This document shows, piece after piece, positions 27,990 to 36,610 of a stretch of 64,000 nt of DNA. The position numbers were made by a program, and so were the translations under genes. The DNA lies in assembly GCA_013298895.1 (NCBI GenBank), contig JAAFJM010000013.1:1-64000 (forward strand), written 5' to 3'. The notes beneath the pieces are model-generated. The model ran no database searches, had not been told where the DNA came from, and saw only the letters and a list, made by a program, of their open reading frames with translations. Every line of letters begins with the position of its first letter. Within the stretch, counting starts at the first letter, position 1. The stretch is from Bacteroidota bacterium. GTDB lineage: Bacteria; Bacteroidota; Bacteroidia; UKL13-3.

Positions 27990-28907
27990 ATGGCTTTTGA
28001 AGTAACAATTTTAGGCAATAGCAGTGCATCGCCAGCACCCAATAGGCATCCAAGTGGTCAGTATTTAAATATATTGGATCATCATATTCTTATTGATTGT
28101 GGCGAAGGAACTCAAATGCAATTGCAACGCTACAAAATTAAAAAATCGCGCATTAATCAAATATTTATTAGTCATGTTCATGGCGATCATATTTTAGGCT
28201 TACCCGGTTTGTTACTCAGTATGAATTTAATGGGTCGTGAATCGCCTGTTCATATTTATGGTCCAAAAGAATTGTTCGAAATTTTAAATGTTTTTTTTAA
28301 ATACAGCGATACGCGTTTTAGCTTTGAATTAAATTATCACACTGTTGACCCCAACAAAACCGAAGTTATCTTCGAAAATATTTATTACAAAGTAATATCT
28401 TTTCCATTGTTTCATAGGGTTCCAACTGCTGGTTTTTTGTTTCAAGAACGCAGCAAATTACGCAAGTTAAATGTGGAGGCATGTGAAAAAACGAAAGTTC
28501 CATTTACTCATTTTAACGATTTAAAACGTGGACGCGATTATTTAAGTCCTGATGGAAAGACGCACATCAAAAACGAATTATTGACTTTTGATCCAGGAAA
28601 ACCAATTACCTACGCTTATTGCAGCGATACTATTTTTGACGAAAGAGTAATTAAATCAGTGCAAGACGCAGATATTTTATACCATGAAGCTACTTTTATG
28701 CATGATAAATTATCAAGAGCCATTGATACCATGCATACTACTGCCAAACAAGCTGGAATAGTAGCTAGCAAGGCTCATGTAGAAAAATTAATTATTGGCC
28801 ATTTTAGTGCGCGTTACGATGATTTGCAACCTTTGTTAACTGAGGCTAGAACGGAGTTTGCCAATACCGATATTGCTGACGAAGGACGCACTTTTATTAT
28901 GGAATAA
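27990..28907 (+). CDS. rnz: Ribonuclease Z
   Basis: RNase Z trims the 3' ends of tRNA precursors. The 305-residue metallo-beta-lactamase-fold protein has the short-form (ElaC-type) layout: TILGNSSASPAPNRHPSGQYL at the start, ILIDCGEGTQMQL, the zinc motif HVHGDH (His62, His64, Asp66, His67), FPLFHRVPTAGFLF, YCSDT and GHFSARY. In this window tRNA-Leu lacks an encoded CCA, so 3' processing by such an enzyme is needed. Length and motifs fit well. Confidence 0.95.
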   Translation: MAFEVTILGNSSASPAPNRHPSGQYLNILDHHILIDCGEGTQMQLQRYKIKKSRINQIFISHVHGDHILGLPGLLLSMNLMGRESPVHIYGPKELFEILNVFFKYSDTRFSFELNYHTVDPNKTEVIFENIYYKVISFPLFHRVPTAGFLFQERSKLRKLNVEACEKTKVPFTHFNDLKRGRDYLSPDGKTHIKNELLTFDPGKPITYAYCSDTIFDERVIKSVQDADILYHEATFMHDKLSRAIDTMHTTAKQAGIVASKAHVEKLIIGHFSARYDDLQPLLTEARTEFANTDIADEGRTFIME

Positions 28908-29047
28908 CTAACTCAGATGAGCTGATTAAATGATTTTCTAATTGTTTAATAGGCATGATTTGAATGCTTGGATGTAATATTTTTCAAACCTTTTTATTTT
29001 TAATTTAATTAAATGGTTTTGTAAAATATACAAAGCAATAAAAAACT

Positions 29048-29055
29048 TATATTTG
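29048..29055 (+). promoter_or_regulatory. Candidate -7 box of the downstream methyltransferase gene
   Basis: TATATTTG matches TAnnTTTG exactly and lies 18 bases upstream of the ATG at 29073. The nearest TTG (29019-29021) is 26 bases before it, longer than the usual spacing, so the -33 element is uncertain. Confidence 0.5.
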
Positions 29056-29072
29056 CCCTCTTTTATTTATAC

Positions 29073-29951
29073 ATGCAAACATTTACACCTACCAATTGGC
29101 AACAATACGAACTTTTAGATTGTGGCGATTTTGAAAAGCTAGAAAAATTTGGTTCATTGGTTTTACGCAGACCTGAACCTCAAGCTTTATGGAGTAAAAA
29201 ATGGAGCGAACAAGAGTGGCAAAAATTAACCGATATTACTTTTAAACCTCGCACTAGCCATAGTGGCGAATGGATAAAAAAGAATAAAGCAGCAGGCGAA
29301 CGTTGGAAAATGAATTACAAACACTACGATTTGAACCTGAACTTTAATTTAGCACTTACTTCGTTTAAGCATGTTGGCATTTTTCCAGAACAAGCCGCTA
29401 ATTGGGATTATATTTTCCAAAACTTGAAAAAAGTAAAAGGCGAGCAACCTAGGTTTTTAAATTTGTTTGCCTACACAGGTGGCGCAAGCATAGCTGCTAA
29501 AGCAGCAGGTGCTGACGTAACCCACGTTGATAGTGTAAAACAAGTAATTACTTGGAGTAAAGAAAACATGGAATCTTCAGGATTAAGCGATATACGTTGG
29601 GTGGTGGAAGATGCCATGAAATTTGTAAAACGTGAAGTAAAACGTGGTAAAACTTACCATGGAATTATTTTAGATCCTCCTGCTTACGGAATTGGTGCCA
29701 ATGGCGAACGTTGGCAGTTAGAAAATAGCATCAACGAATTGCTACAAGATGTGGCCAAAATTTTAGAGCCCAATAATCACTTTTTGATTTTGAATGTTTA
29801 CTCATTAGGTTTAAGTGCATTGGTGGTTCAAAATTTAGTGGAAAGTAACTTTAAACAAACCAAAAACCTAGATTTTGGTGAATTGTACTTACAAGGAAAA
29901 TCGGGCATTCAATTGCCTTTAGGAATAGTTGGCAGGTATAGTTTGTTGTAA
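29073..29951 (+). CDS. Class I methyltransferase, RlmI/RlmK-like
   Basis: A 292-residue protein with an RlmI/RlmK-type (Methyltrans_SAM) catalytic domain. SAM-binding segment FLNLFAYTGGASIAAKAAG, the acidic loop HVDSVKQVITWSKENM, and catalytic-loop GIILDPPAYGIG (DPPAYG) are visible. The N-terminal 90 residues contain RRPEPQALW and GEWIKKNKAAGERW, common in Bacteroidota members of this group. They probably methylate rRNA; the exact base is not shown. It has its own promoter candidate and no partner gene. Confidence 0.87.
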   Translation: MQTFTPTNWQQYELLDCGDFEKLEKFGSLVLRRPEPQALWSKKWSEQEWQKLTDITFKPRTSHSGEWIKKNKAAGERWKMNYKHYDLNLNFNLALTSFKHVGIFPEQAANWDYIFQNLKKVKGEQPRFLNLFAYTGGASIAAKAAGADVTHVDSVKQVITWSKENMESSGLSDIRWVVEDAMKFVKREVKRGKTYHGIILDPPAYGIGANGERWQLENSINELLQDVAKILEPNNHFLILNVYSLGLSALVVQNLVESNFKQTKNLDFGELYLQGKSGIQLPLGIVGRYSLL

Positions 29952-30043
29952 GGATTTAAGCTCTTCTTAACTTCAGTTTATTATCCTACAATTAATAGTC
30001 GATTATCTAATTGAGTTCGGAAAATATTCTATTCAGTAAATTT

Positions 30044-30631
30044 TTACAATTTTCCAGCCAATCGTAACTTTTCATTTATGTTGGCAGCATTCAATTGAAT
30101 TTGAGGCCTAATTTTATTGAACGCATCTAATATTGCATCAGAATAAGATTTTCTCGCTGCATTTGATAGCGAATAACCATAATACATTGCAGCTTTTACT
30201 CTTGATTCACCTATTGCAGAGTATTTACTAACTAATTTATTATCTCTATCCATTATTCTAATTTCTACTTCTACTTTATAGCTAATATTCGAGCAAGGAA
30301 ACCCAAATAAAGTGGGAACATATAGTAAAATTGCTGATGGAATAAGATAGCCCATTCCGTGATTCACTTTAATAATATTTTTCTTTAAAGCTATATATCC
30401 ATATTTGTCACCATAAGGATCTATAAGGTTATTTTCTACTTCTTTAGTAAATAGTATTAACTCATCTCCATTTGCAACTACAGTTGTATTTGATAAATCC
30501 TCTATTCTTCTTTCTAATGTAAGAAGTTTGGGAGTTAATGGATCATTTTTGGGCATTAACATTGAAGAATCCCATGATTTGCACCCAGTAAAAATAACTA
30601 GACTTAATAAATAGAAAATTGTTTTGTTCAT
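30044..30631 (-). CDS. Putative lipoprotein of unknown function
   Basis: About 195 residues from the ATG at 30631; a 15-base longer frame would need a TTG start. The N-terminus NKTIFYLLSLVIFTGC is a lipoprotein signal. The mature part contains a hydrophobic stretch (HGMGYLIPSAILLYVPTLFGFPC) and a helical C-terminus (AARKSYSDAILDAFNKIRPQIQ). Overall it resembles Bacteroidota lipoproteins with an N-terminal beta-rich domain, but I recognise no family. The orphan antitoxin gene follows upstream on the same strand, 93 bases away. Confidence 0.7.
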   Translation of the reverse strand: MNKTIFYLLSLVIFTGCKSWDSSMLMPKNDPLTPKLLTLERRIEDLSNTTVVANGDELILFTKEVENNLIDPYGDKYGYIALKKNIIKVNHGMGYLIPSAILLYVPTLFGFPCSNISYKVEVEIRIMDRDNKLVSKYSAIGESRVKAAMYYGYSLSNAARKSYSDAILDAFNKIRPQIQLNAANINEKLRLAGKL

Positions 30632-30724
30632 TTTATAACCTTTCAATAATAATTCTAATCAACAATAATAATAATTTTCATTCAATTTTTTTTAAGTTTA
30701 TTACCAATTATTAGATTATGATAG

Positions 30725-30976
30725 CTAGGCATTCTTTTTCCGTTTTTTCTTCATCATTTCTATATGATTTTGAGGTTTAAAATCAGAATTTATTCCACTA
30801 TTTACACCTTCGTCAATAGCTTTTTTAAGCGCAATTAGTTTGTTTTCCTCTATTTCAAGTAAACGTAATCCTGCTCTAATTACTTCACTCGCATTTTGAT
30901 AACGGCCTAATGAAAGACTTTCTTCTACAAAGTTTTCAAAATGATCCCCAAGTGATATTGATGTATTTTTGGCCAT
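30725..30976 (-). CDS. ParD-family antitoxin without an adjacent toxin
   Basis: An 83-residue ribbon-helix-helix protein of the ParD type: SISLGDHFENFVEESLSLGRYQNASEVIRAGLRLLE is the classic segment. ParD antitoxins bind ParE toxins through the C-terminal half and repress the operon through the N-terminal half. No ParE reading frame is found on either side: the 93 bases downstream are non-coding and the upstream neighbour is a DUF4256 gene. The C-terminus is lysine-rich (MMKKKRKKNA), unlike the acidic tails of many ParD proteins. It is therefore an orphan antitoxin or a stand-alone repressor. Confidence 0.85.
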   Translation of the reverse strand: MAKNTSISLGDHFENFVEESLSLGRYQNASEVIRAGLRLLEIEENKLIALKKAIDEGVNSGINSDFKPQNHIEMMKKKRKKNA

Positions 30977-31057
30977 AATTATTTTTTATACAAAATTACC
31001 AAATTTTGATAGCTTTCAAATTTCTTTTATTTACCCCAAACTAACTTTGTAATTAAA

Positions 31058-31621
31058 CTAAACCTTCAACATTCCTCTAAATCCTCTTGCTGCGTAGTAA
31101 GATTGTGCGCCATTGTGATACACAAACACATGATTATACCTAAAATCGGCAAATAAGGCTCCACCAAGTTTTCTTATGGGTGATGGGGTTTCTATCCAAC
31201 TTGATGTTTTTGCATCAAAATTTCCTAACTGTAATAAGTTTCGGTATTGGGTTTCGTTTAAAATAGTGATGCCCATTTCTGCTGCCATTTTTAATGCGCT
31301 ACCCGCAGGTTTATTTTCTTTTCGGGCTTCTAAAGCTTCGTTGTCAAAACATAAACTCCTGCGTCCACTTGGGCTTTCGGCTGAACAATCTACAAAAATA
31401 TATTCGTTGGTTTGAGCATCAAAGTCTGTCACATCAGGCTCGCCTCCGGTAATTTCCATTTGGTTAAGCGACCAAAGTTTTTGTTTATTCTCACTCAACT
31501 CTAGCTTGGCTTGCACCATTTCCCAATCTGTATTTGAGTGACGGTTTACATATTTTTCGAAACGTTTTTTCAAAGTTTCTATCAACTTTTCAGCATCTGC
31601 TGCGGATAATTCCTTTTTCAT
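31058..31621 (-). CDS. DUF4256-family protein
   Basis: A 187-residue cytoplasmic protein matching the DUF4256 family, with MEITGGEPDVTDFD, CSAESPSGRRSLCFDNEALEARKENKPAGSA, and the aromatic end FADFRYNHVFVYHNGAQSYYAARGFRG. No function is known for this family. It is 23 bases upstream of no other same-strand gene except the DUF1801 protein that precedes it at 31645-32223; the two may share a transcript. Confidence 0.87.
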   Translation of the reverse strand: MKKELSAADAEKLIETLKKRFEKYVNRHSNTDWEMVQAKLELSENKQKLWSLNQMEITGGEPDVTDFDAQTNEYIFVDCSAESPSGRRSLCFDNEALEARKENKPAGSALKMAAEMGITILNETQYRNLLQLGNFDAKTSSWIETPSPIRKLGGALFADFRYNHVFVYHNGAQSYYAARGFRGMLKV

Positions 31622-31644
31622 AAAATGTACTTAGCGCTAAATGT

Positions 31645-32223
31645 TTAGTCGTTAAATCCTTTGCCTTCAAAAATTTGGGGAATACATTTTTCAATCCTAG
31701 CCTCACGCGTTTTAGCTTGTTTGGGTTGCGCAAAGTGTAATAAATAACCTCGTTGTCTGCCCGGAGTTAGTGCTTCAAAAGCATTTTTTAATTTAGCGCT
31801 TTCATTTAGCTTTAGTTGAAACTCTTCTGGAATTTCGTAATCAGTAGTTTTTTTAAGTGTAACTTTTAAGCCTGCTTTTTCTATCTCAATGGCTTCAAAA
31901 ATATATGCTTTGATGATAGCTTCTTGCTCGGTTACTTGGGCTAAATTTGTAAACCTAATTTGGCGTGTAGCTTGTACATTTTTAGATTGTTGAATTAAAA
32001 TATCTTGGGTATCATTAAGCAACGCACCTTTAAAAAATAAAAATGCACAATACTCCTTAAAAGTATGAATAAGCACTATGTTATTTTCCTGAAAAGTATA
32101 ACAAGGCGTTCCCCATTTTAACTCTTCGGTTAAATTGCAGCTTAAGGCTATGGCTCGCATTTGGGTAATTTCTTGCTGCCATTTTTGTTCTTTGGTAAAA
32201 TAAAAATCAACCTTTGGGTTCAT
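31645..32223 (-). CDS. DUF1801 / YdeI-like (OmdA) family protein
   Basis: A 192-residue protein. The first half has the DUF1801 fold (TEELKWGTPCYTFQENNIVLIHTFKEYCAFLFFKGALLND), the second half the YdeI/OmdA element (PEEFQLKLNESAKLKNAFEALTPGRQRGYLLHFAQPKQAKTREARIEKCIPQIFEG). Such proteins are widespread and probably cytosolic. Function is not established. It lies 23 bases upstream of the DUF4256 gene. Confidence 0.87.
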   Translation of the reverse strand: MNPKVDFYFTKEQKWQQEITQMRAIALSCNLTEELKWGTPCYTFQENNIVLIHTFKEYCAFLFFKGALLNDTQDILIQQSKNVQATRQIRFTNLAQVTEQEAIIKAYIFEAIEIEKAGLKVTLKKTTDYEIPEEFQLKLNESAKLKNAFEALTPGRQRGYLLHFAQPKQAKTREARIEKCIPQIFEGKGFND

Positions 32224-32284
32224 AGAGGTTATTAATTATTCAAACTTAGGTTTTTTATTAAAAAGATAAATATTGTTACCACAA

Positions 32285-32315
32285 AAAAATCCGAAGTTTT
32301 TGGCTTCGGATTTTT
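32285..32315. terminator. Terminator after the LytTR regulator
   Basis: AAAAATCCGAAG (32285-32296) pairs with CTTCGGATTTTT (32304-32315). On the minus strand it follows the stop of the LytTR gene at 32321 directly. Confidence 0.87.
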
Positions 32316-32320
32316 AGTTA

Positions 32321-33058
32321 TTACATTTTGTATTTTTTCTTAATTTGGAAGAAATAACTGCGGCTTATTTCAAAAGGTTTTTCTACTCCTTTTAAGTGCA
32401 AGCGGCCTGTATCGTTGGTCCATTTTTCAATTTTTTGAACATTCAATAAATTAACTATGGTAGAGCGGTGTATTTGAATAAACACATCAACCGGTAATTT
32501 TGCATCCCAATTTTTAATTGAATTATAGGTAATACTTAATTTTCCATCAGTCATATAAACTTTAGTGTAGTTTCCATAAGCCTCTATGTAGTTAATGTCG
32601 CTTATTTTTATAAAATTCATTTTATTATCAAAGTTTAATAAAATGATTTGATCTGATTGGAAAGTTTCATCGTTTTCGTTACCATTTTCTGCAGTTTCAT
32701 CAACTGGAGTTGTAATTCGTTCAATGGCCTTGCTGATACGTTTTGAGCTTACTGGTTTAATGATATAATCGACAGCATTTAATTCAAATGCCTTAATGGC
32801 AAAGTTTTCGTGAGAAGTAATGAATATGATTTTAGGTGTACAATTAATTTCACCAATTAAATCAATAGATGTTAATCCATTTAAATCAATATCTAAAAAT
32901 AATAAATCGGGTTGTAATAGGTTTATTATATCTTTAGCTTCATCAAAAGTGGAAGCTTCGCCTACTAATTCTATATGTGGAAATTGCTCTAAAACTTTCT
33001 TTAAAGTAATACGCATTACTTCCACATCATCTACTAAAACTGCTCTAATATTTTTCAT
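32321..33058 (-). CDS. LytTR-family response regulator
   Basis: A 245-residue response regulator. The receiver domain has acidic residues Asp10 and Asp11, the phospho-acceptor Asp56 (LLFLDID), and the switch residues in FITSHENFAIKAFELNAVDYIIKP with Lys101-like lysine. The C-terminal LytTR DNA-binding domain spans about 140-240 (DINYIEAYGNYTKVYMTDGK, FIQIHRSTIVNL). No histidine kinase gene lies next to it, so its partner is elsewhere or it is an orphan. LytTR regulators usually bind direct repeats in the target promoters; none is evident here. Confidence 0.92.
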   Translation of the reverse strand: MKNIRAVLVDDVEVMRITLKKVLEQFPHIELVGEASTFDEAKDIINLLQPDLLFLDIDLNGLTSIDLIGEINCTPKIIFITSHENFAIKAFELNAVDYIIKPVSSKRISKAIERITTPVDETAENGNENDETFQSDQIILLNFDNKMNFIKISDINYIEAYGNYTKVYMTDGKLSITYNSIKNWDAKLPVDVFIQIHRSTIVNLLNVQKIEKWTNDTGRLHLKGVEKPFEISRSYFFQIKKKYKM

Positions 33059-33369
33059 TGTAATTCAAAATTACATGCAAACAATTTAACTTTTATGTTT
33101 TACATGCCTCTAGTTAGCAAATTAAATACTTTCTTTTCACATCTGCATTAAATTCTATCAAAAAAAATTCACAGGTTAAAGTTATCGAAAAAAATTTATA
33201 CCTAGTTTTTTTCTTGAGATTTATCAATTTTAAATGAAAGCATAAATCTTAATACATACAAAATCAATAGATTAATGGAAACAAAAAATATTTAGGAAAC
33301 TTTTTTTATAAAAAAAGTTTCCTAAGTTCATAAAGTTTCTCACATTTGCAAACGAATTAAGGTAAAATA
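33059..33369. other. Regulatory stretch between the LytTR and TetR genes
   Basis: About 310 bases with no gene. The left two-thirds is AT-rich and shows nothing clear. The right part has the 34-bp palindrome (33292-33325) and CACATTTG at 33341-33348, a one-mismatch -7 box for the efflux operon. The gap probably contains divergent promoters. Confidence 0.6.
33292..33325. promoter_or_regulatory. 34-bp perfect palindrome, probable TetR operator
   Basis: The left arm TTAGGAAAC plus seven T, the centre AT, then seven A plus GTTTCCTAA. The palindrome is perfect over 34 bases. It ends 45 bases upstream of the TetR start codon and about 15 bases upstream of the -7-like box CACATTTG (33341-33348), the expected location for an operator. 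Confidence 0.8.
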
Positions 33370-33990
33370 ATGGAACCCAAAGATAAAATATTGTTAGGTG
33401 CTAATGGCTTGTTTATGAAATATGGCTTTAAGAGCATTACTATGGACGATATAGCCAGAGAGTTAGGTGTTTCAAAAAAAACATTGTATCAATTTTTTGA
33501 AGATAAAAACGATTTGGTTAATCAAACCATAGATTTTCATATAGAATCAGACATGCAAATTTGTTGTAGCATTGAAAACGAAGGTCATGACCCAATTGAG
33601 TTTATGCTTGAAATGAGTAAGTCAATTACAGAGAAACACCGAAAAGTAAATGTTTCTGTGCTTTTTGATTTGAGAAAATATTTTAAAGCTGCTTGGGATA
33701 AGTTTGATAATTTCAAATCGAATTTTATTTACACCCAAATGCTAAATAATATAAATAAAGGAAAAGAACTTGGTTTATACAGACAAGATATTGCTTCAGA
33801 ATTAATAGCAAAATTATATGTACATAGCATTGACTTCATGATGAAACCCGAACTTTACCAAGAAATTAGTACCGATTTTCAGTATATACACCAAGAAATT
33901 TTAAGACACCATTTACGAGGAATCTGCACTGAAAAAGGCTTAAAGAGAATTGATAAATTAATAGAAAACCAACACAATAACACAAAATAA
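33370..33990 (+). CDS. TetR/AcrR-family repressor of the efflux operon
   Basis: A 206-residue TetR-type regulator. The N-terminal HTH is typical: ILLGANGLFMKYGFKSITMDDIARELGVSKKTLYQFFEDKNDLVNQ. The rest is an all-helical ligand-binding core. It is the first gene of the TolC-adaptor-permease operon (6-base gap to the next gene) and faces the 34-bp palindrome. By family rules it represses its own operon until a substrate of the pump binds. The ligand is unknown. Confidence 0.93.
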   Translation: MEPKDKILLGANGLFMKYGFKSITMDDIARELGVSKKTLYQFFEDKNDLVNQTIDFHIESDMQICCSIENEGHDPIEFMLEMSKSITEKHRKVNVSVLFDLRKYFKAAWDKFDNFKSNFIYTQMLNNINKGKELGLYRQDIASELIAKLYVHSIDFMMKPELYQEISTDFQYIHQEILRHHLRGICTEKGLKRIDKLIENQHNNTK

Positions 33991-33996
33991 ATAAGT

Positions 33997-35337
33997 ATGA
34001 TTACTAGAAGTATTATCGTAATAGTAAGCGTTTTATTAGGAGTAAATTTGGCTATTGCGCAGCAAAATAACGAAACCAAAAAGTTTTCGTTAAATGAGGC
34101 AGTAAGCTTTGCTCTTAAAAATAACGACTCACTCAAAAATGCAGTGCTTGATGAACAAATAGCACAAAAGAAAGTAAAGGAAATTACAGCTAATGGTTTG
34201 CCTCAAATTAACGCAACCTCAAGCTTAAATCATTTTATTAAAGTTCCTTCTGTAGAAATTCCAAATCCATTTTTGTCTCCATCAAATCCTAGCCCAACCT
34301 TGTCATTTCCTCAAGGTATTCCATACTCGTGGAATAATACCATTCAGGCTAGTCAGTTGCTTTTTGATGGAACTTTCTTTTTAGGTTTAAAAGCCGCAAA
34401 GGAGTTTGTAGAAATGAGTAAAATTGATATTAAACGTTCTGAAATTGATGTAGAAAACAATGTAACTAAAGGTTATTACGCTGCTTTAATTATTGACGAA
34501 AACATTCAATTGTTTGAAAACACACTTAAACGTATTGAAAAAACTTATTTTGATATTAACGAACTATATAAAAATGGTTTGGTTGAAAAAATTGAAGCAG
34601 ATAGGTTAAGATTAACTTTAGCCAATACACAAACTCAATTTAGCCAATTAAAAGACCAAAAAGAATTGGTTTACTATAGTTTAAAAATGCAAATGGGCTT
34701 AAGAGTTAACGATAAAATAGAGTTAACCGATAAGTTAAACCAATTAATGGTAACCGATAATGGTACAGCTGCTAACGAAAAAGCAAGCTACGAAAACCGC
34801 ATTGAATACCGTAAGTTATTATTAGCCGAAAAACTAAACAACTTAGATAAAAAACGCTACCAATATGGTTATTTACCAAGTTTAGCTGCTTTTGGAAATT
34901 ATACTTACAATACATTTGGTGTGGAGTTTAGTAACTTAGGTAACAAGTTTTTTGATGGTAGTTTGGTTGGCGCACAATTAACCTTACCAATTTTTGATGG
35001 TTTACGTAAATCAGCTCAAATTCAGCAGGTAAAGCTTAATGCGCAAAAGTTATCTAATACTAAAAAAATGGTAGAAAACTTAATTGACTTAGATAGAACC
35101 AATGCACAAAGCCGCTATGAAAGAGCTAAAGAGCAATTAGTAATTCAAAAAGACAACTTTAGTTTAGCTCAAGATATTTACAATAAATCAAGTCTAAAAC
35201 TAAAAGAAGGTGTGGGTTCAACTTTAGAGTTAACTAATGCTGATAACGATTTGAAACAAGCACAAACCAATTACCTAACTTCTATTTACAATTGGTTAAA
35301 TGCTCAAATAGAGTTAAAAAGAGCTGTAGGTAAATAA
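33997..35337 (+). CDS. TolC-family outer-membrane channel of an RND pump
   Basis: A 446-residue outer-membrane efflux protein with signal SIIVIVSVLLGVNLAIAQ. The sequence is mostly helical with the repeated coiled-coil halves of TolC proteins (FSLNEAVSFALKNNDSLKNAVLDEQIAQKKV; RYEYAKEQLVIQK-type second half), and ends LTSIYNWLNAQIELKRAVGK. It is the exit duct for the pump encoded downstream. It follows the TetR gene by 6 bases. Confidence 0.92.
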   Translation: MITRSIIVIVSVLLGVNLAIAQQNNETKKFSLNEAVSFALKNNDSLKNAVLDEQIAQKKVKEITANGLPQINATSSLNHFIKVPSVEIPNPFLSPSNPSPTLSFPQGIPYSWNNTIQASQLLFDGTFFLGLKAAKEFVEMSKIDIKRSEIDVENNVTKGYYAALIIDENIQLFENTLKRIEKTYFDINELYKNGLVEKIEADRLRLTLANTQTQFSQLKDQKELVYYSLKMQMGLRVNDKIELTDKLNQLMVTDNGTAANEKASYENRIEYRKLLLAEKLNNLDKKRYQYGYLPSLAAFGNYTYNTFGVEFSNLGNKFFDGSLVGAQLTLPIFDGLRKSAQIQQVKLNAQKLSNTKKMVENLIDLDRTNAQSRYERAKEQLVIQKDNFSLAQDIYNKSSLKLKEGVGSTLELTNADNDLKQAQTNYLTSIYNWLNAQIELKRAVGK

Positions 35338-35369
35338 AACAAAACATAAAAAATTAAAATATAAACAAA

Positions 35370-36506
35370 ATGAAAAACGGAAAAGTAATAATTGCCATTA
35401 TTTCAATTATAAGCATCATTTTAACCTCGTGCGGAGGTGGCAATGCAATTGAAAAGAAACAAGCACAGCTTGAAAAATTAAAGGCTGAACAAGCTGATTT
35501 AGCTATTAAAGTTAAAACCCTTGAAGACGAAATAAAAGCTGGTGGTGCAACAATTGAAAAACGCGAAAAAGTAGTAAATGTAGCAGTAACAAATGTTGAA
35601 ACTTCAAACTTCAAACATTTTATTGATGTACAAGGAAGAGTTGATGGCGATGAAAACACTACTATCAGTGCTAAAGTTCCAGGATTGGTTTTAAATGTAT
35701 TGGCTAAGCCAGGTTCGGTAGTTAAAGCTGGTCAAGTATTAGCAGAGTTGGATGGTAATGCAATTCGTAAGCAAATTCAATCAATGGAAACTAACTTAAG
35801 TTTAGTAACTGAATTGTACAACAAACAAAAAGCTTTATGGGAAAAACAAGTAGGTTCTGAAATTCAGTACAAACAAGCAAAAACCAATAAAGAATCGTTA
35901 GAGCAACAAATTGCTTCAATGCGCGAACAATTGGCTATGTACAAAATTACTTCTCCAGTTAACGGAACTATTGATGTAGTAAATTTAAAAGTAGGTCAAA
36001 CTGCTGCACCAGGAATGCCATATTTCTCAATAGTGAACTTTAATAAATTAAAAGTAAAAGCTGACGTAGCTGAAAGTTATGCCAATAAAATTAAGCAAGG
36101 AAATGATGTGGTTATTACTTTCCCGGATATTGACAAAACTATTAATACCAAGATTACTTACAGTGGAAAAGGTATTAGCGCTTTAAACAGAACTTTTGGT
36201 GTAGAAGTAGCTTTACCAAGCGATGATAGCTATTTACCAAATATGATTGCAGTAGTTAAAATTATTGATTATGCAAAAAACGATGTAATAGTAATTCCTG
36301 TAAATTGTATTCAAAATGCAGATGGCGAAAACTTTGTTTACGTTGCAGTTAAAGAAGGTAACAGAACCATTGCAAAAAAACGTGTGGTAAATGTTGGTGT
36401 TACTTATAATGACAAAGCTGAAATTATTGGTGGTTTAGATAAAGGTGAACAACTAATTACCGAAGGTTATAGCGACTTAAACGATGGTGAGCTAATCAAG
36501 TTTTAA
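35370..36506 (+). CDS. RND efflux periplasmic adaptor (membrane-fusion) lipoprotein
   Basis: A 378-residue adaptor with the lipoprotein signal IIAIISIISIILTSC. After a short coiled coil (KKQAQLEKLKAEQADLAIKVKTLEDEI) come the HlyD-type barrel-sandwich (VDGDENTTISAKVPGLVLNVLAKPGSVVKAGQVLAELDG), a helical hairpin (IRKQIQSMETNLSLVTELYNKQK), the second lipoyl half (PVNGTIDVVNLKVGQTAAPG) and a beta-barrel C-terminus. It links the inner-membrane permease with the TolC partner. Third gene of the operon. Confidence 0.93.
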   Translation: MKNGKVIIAIISIISIILTSCGGGNAIEKKQAQLEKLKAEQADLAIKVKTLEDEIKAGGATIEKREKVVNVAVTNVETSNFKHFIDVQGRVDGDENTTISAKVPGLVLNVLAKPGSVVKAGQVLAELDGNAIRKQIQSMETNLSLVTELYNKQKALWEKQVGSEIQYKQAKTNKESLEQQIASMREQLAMYKITSPVNGTIDVVNLKVGQTAAPGMPYFSIVNFNKLKVKADVAESYANKIKQGNDVVITFPDIDKTINTKITYSGKGISALNRTFGVEVALPSDDSYLPNMIAVVKIIDYAKNDVIVIPVNCIQNADGENFVYVAVKEGNRTIAKKRVVNVGVTYNDKAEIIGGLDKGEQLITEGYSDLNDGELIKF

Positions 36507-36569
36507 GGATTAGGCAACGCAAAAAGAACTAAATAAAAAATCAAATAATTTTATAAATGCCAGTGGCCA

Positions 36570-36587
36570 TCCCGATAGCTATCGGGA
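36570..36587. repeat. 18-bp perfect palindrome between adaptor and permease
   Basis: TCCCGATAGCTATCGGGA is perfectly self-complementary. It lies 63 bases after the adaptor stop and 24 bases before the likely permease start. Related palindromes: TGCCGAAAGCTTTCGGCA at 62068-62085 and a degenerate form near 47495-47513. Confidence 0.8.
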
Positions 36588-36610
36588 GCCAGAGGCTAGA
36601 AGCTAAAAAT

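Noticed and set aside
36557-36610. N-terminal extension of the RND permease
   Set aside because: It would translate an 18-bp palindromic repeat; the ATG at 36611 gives the normal N-terminus of the family.
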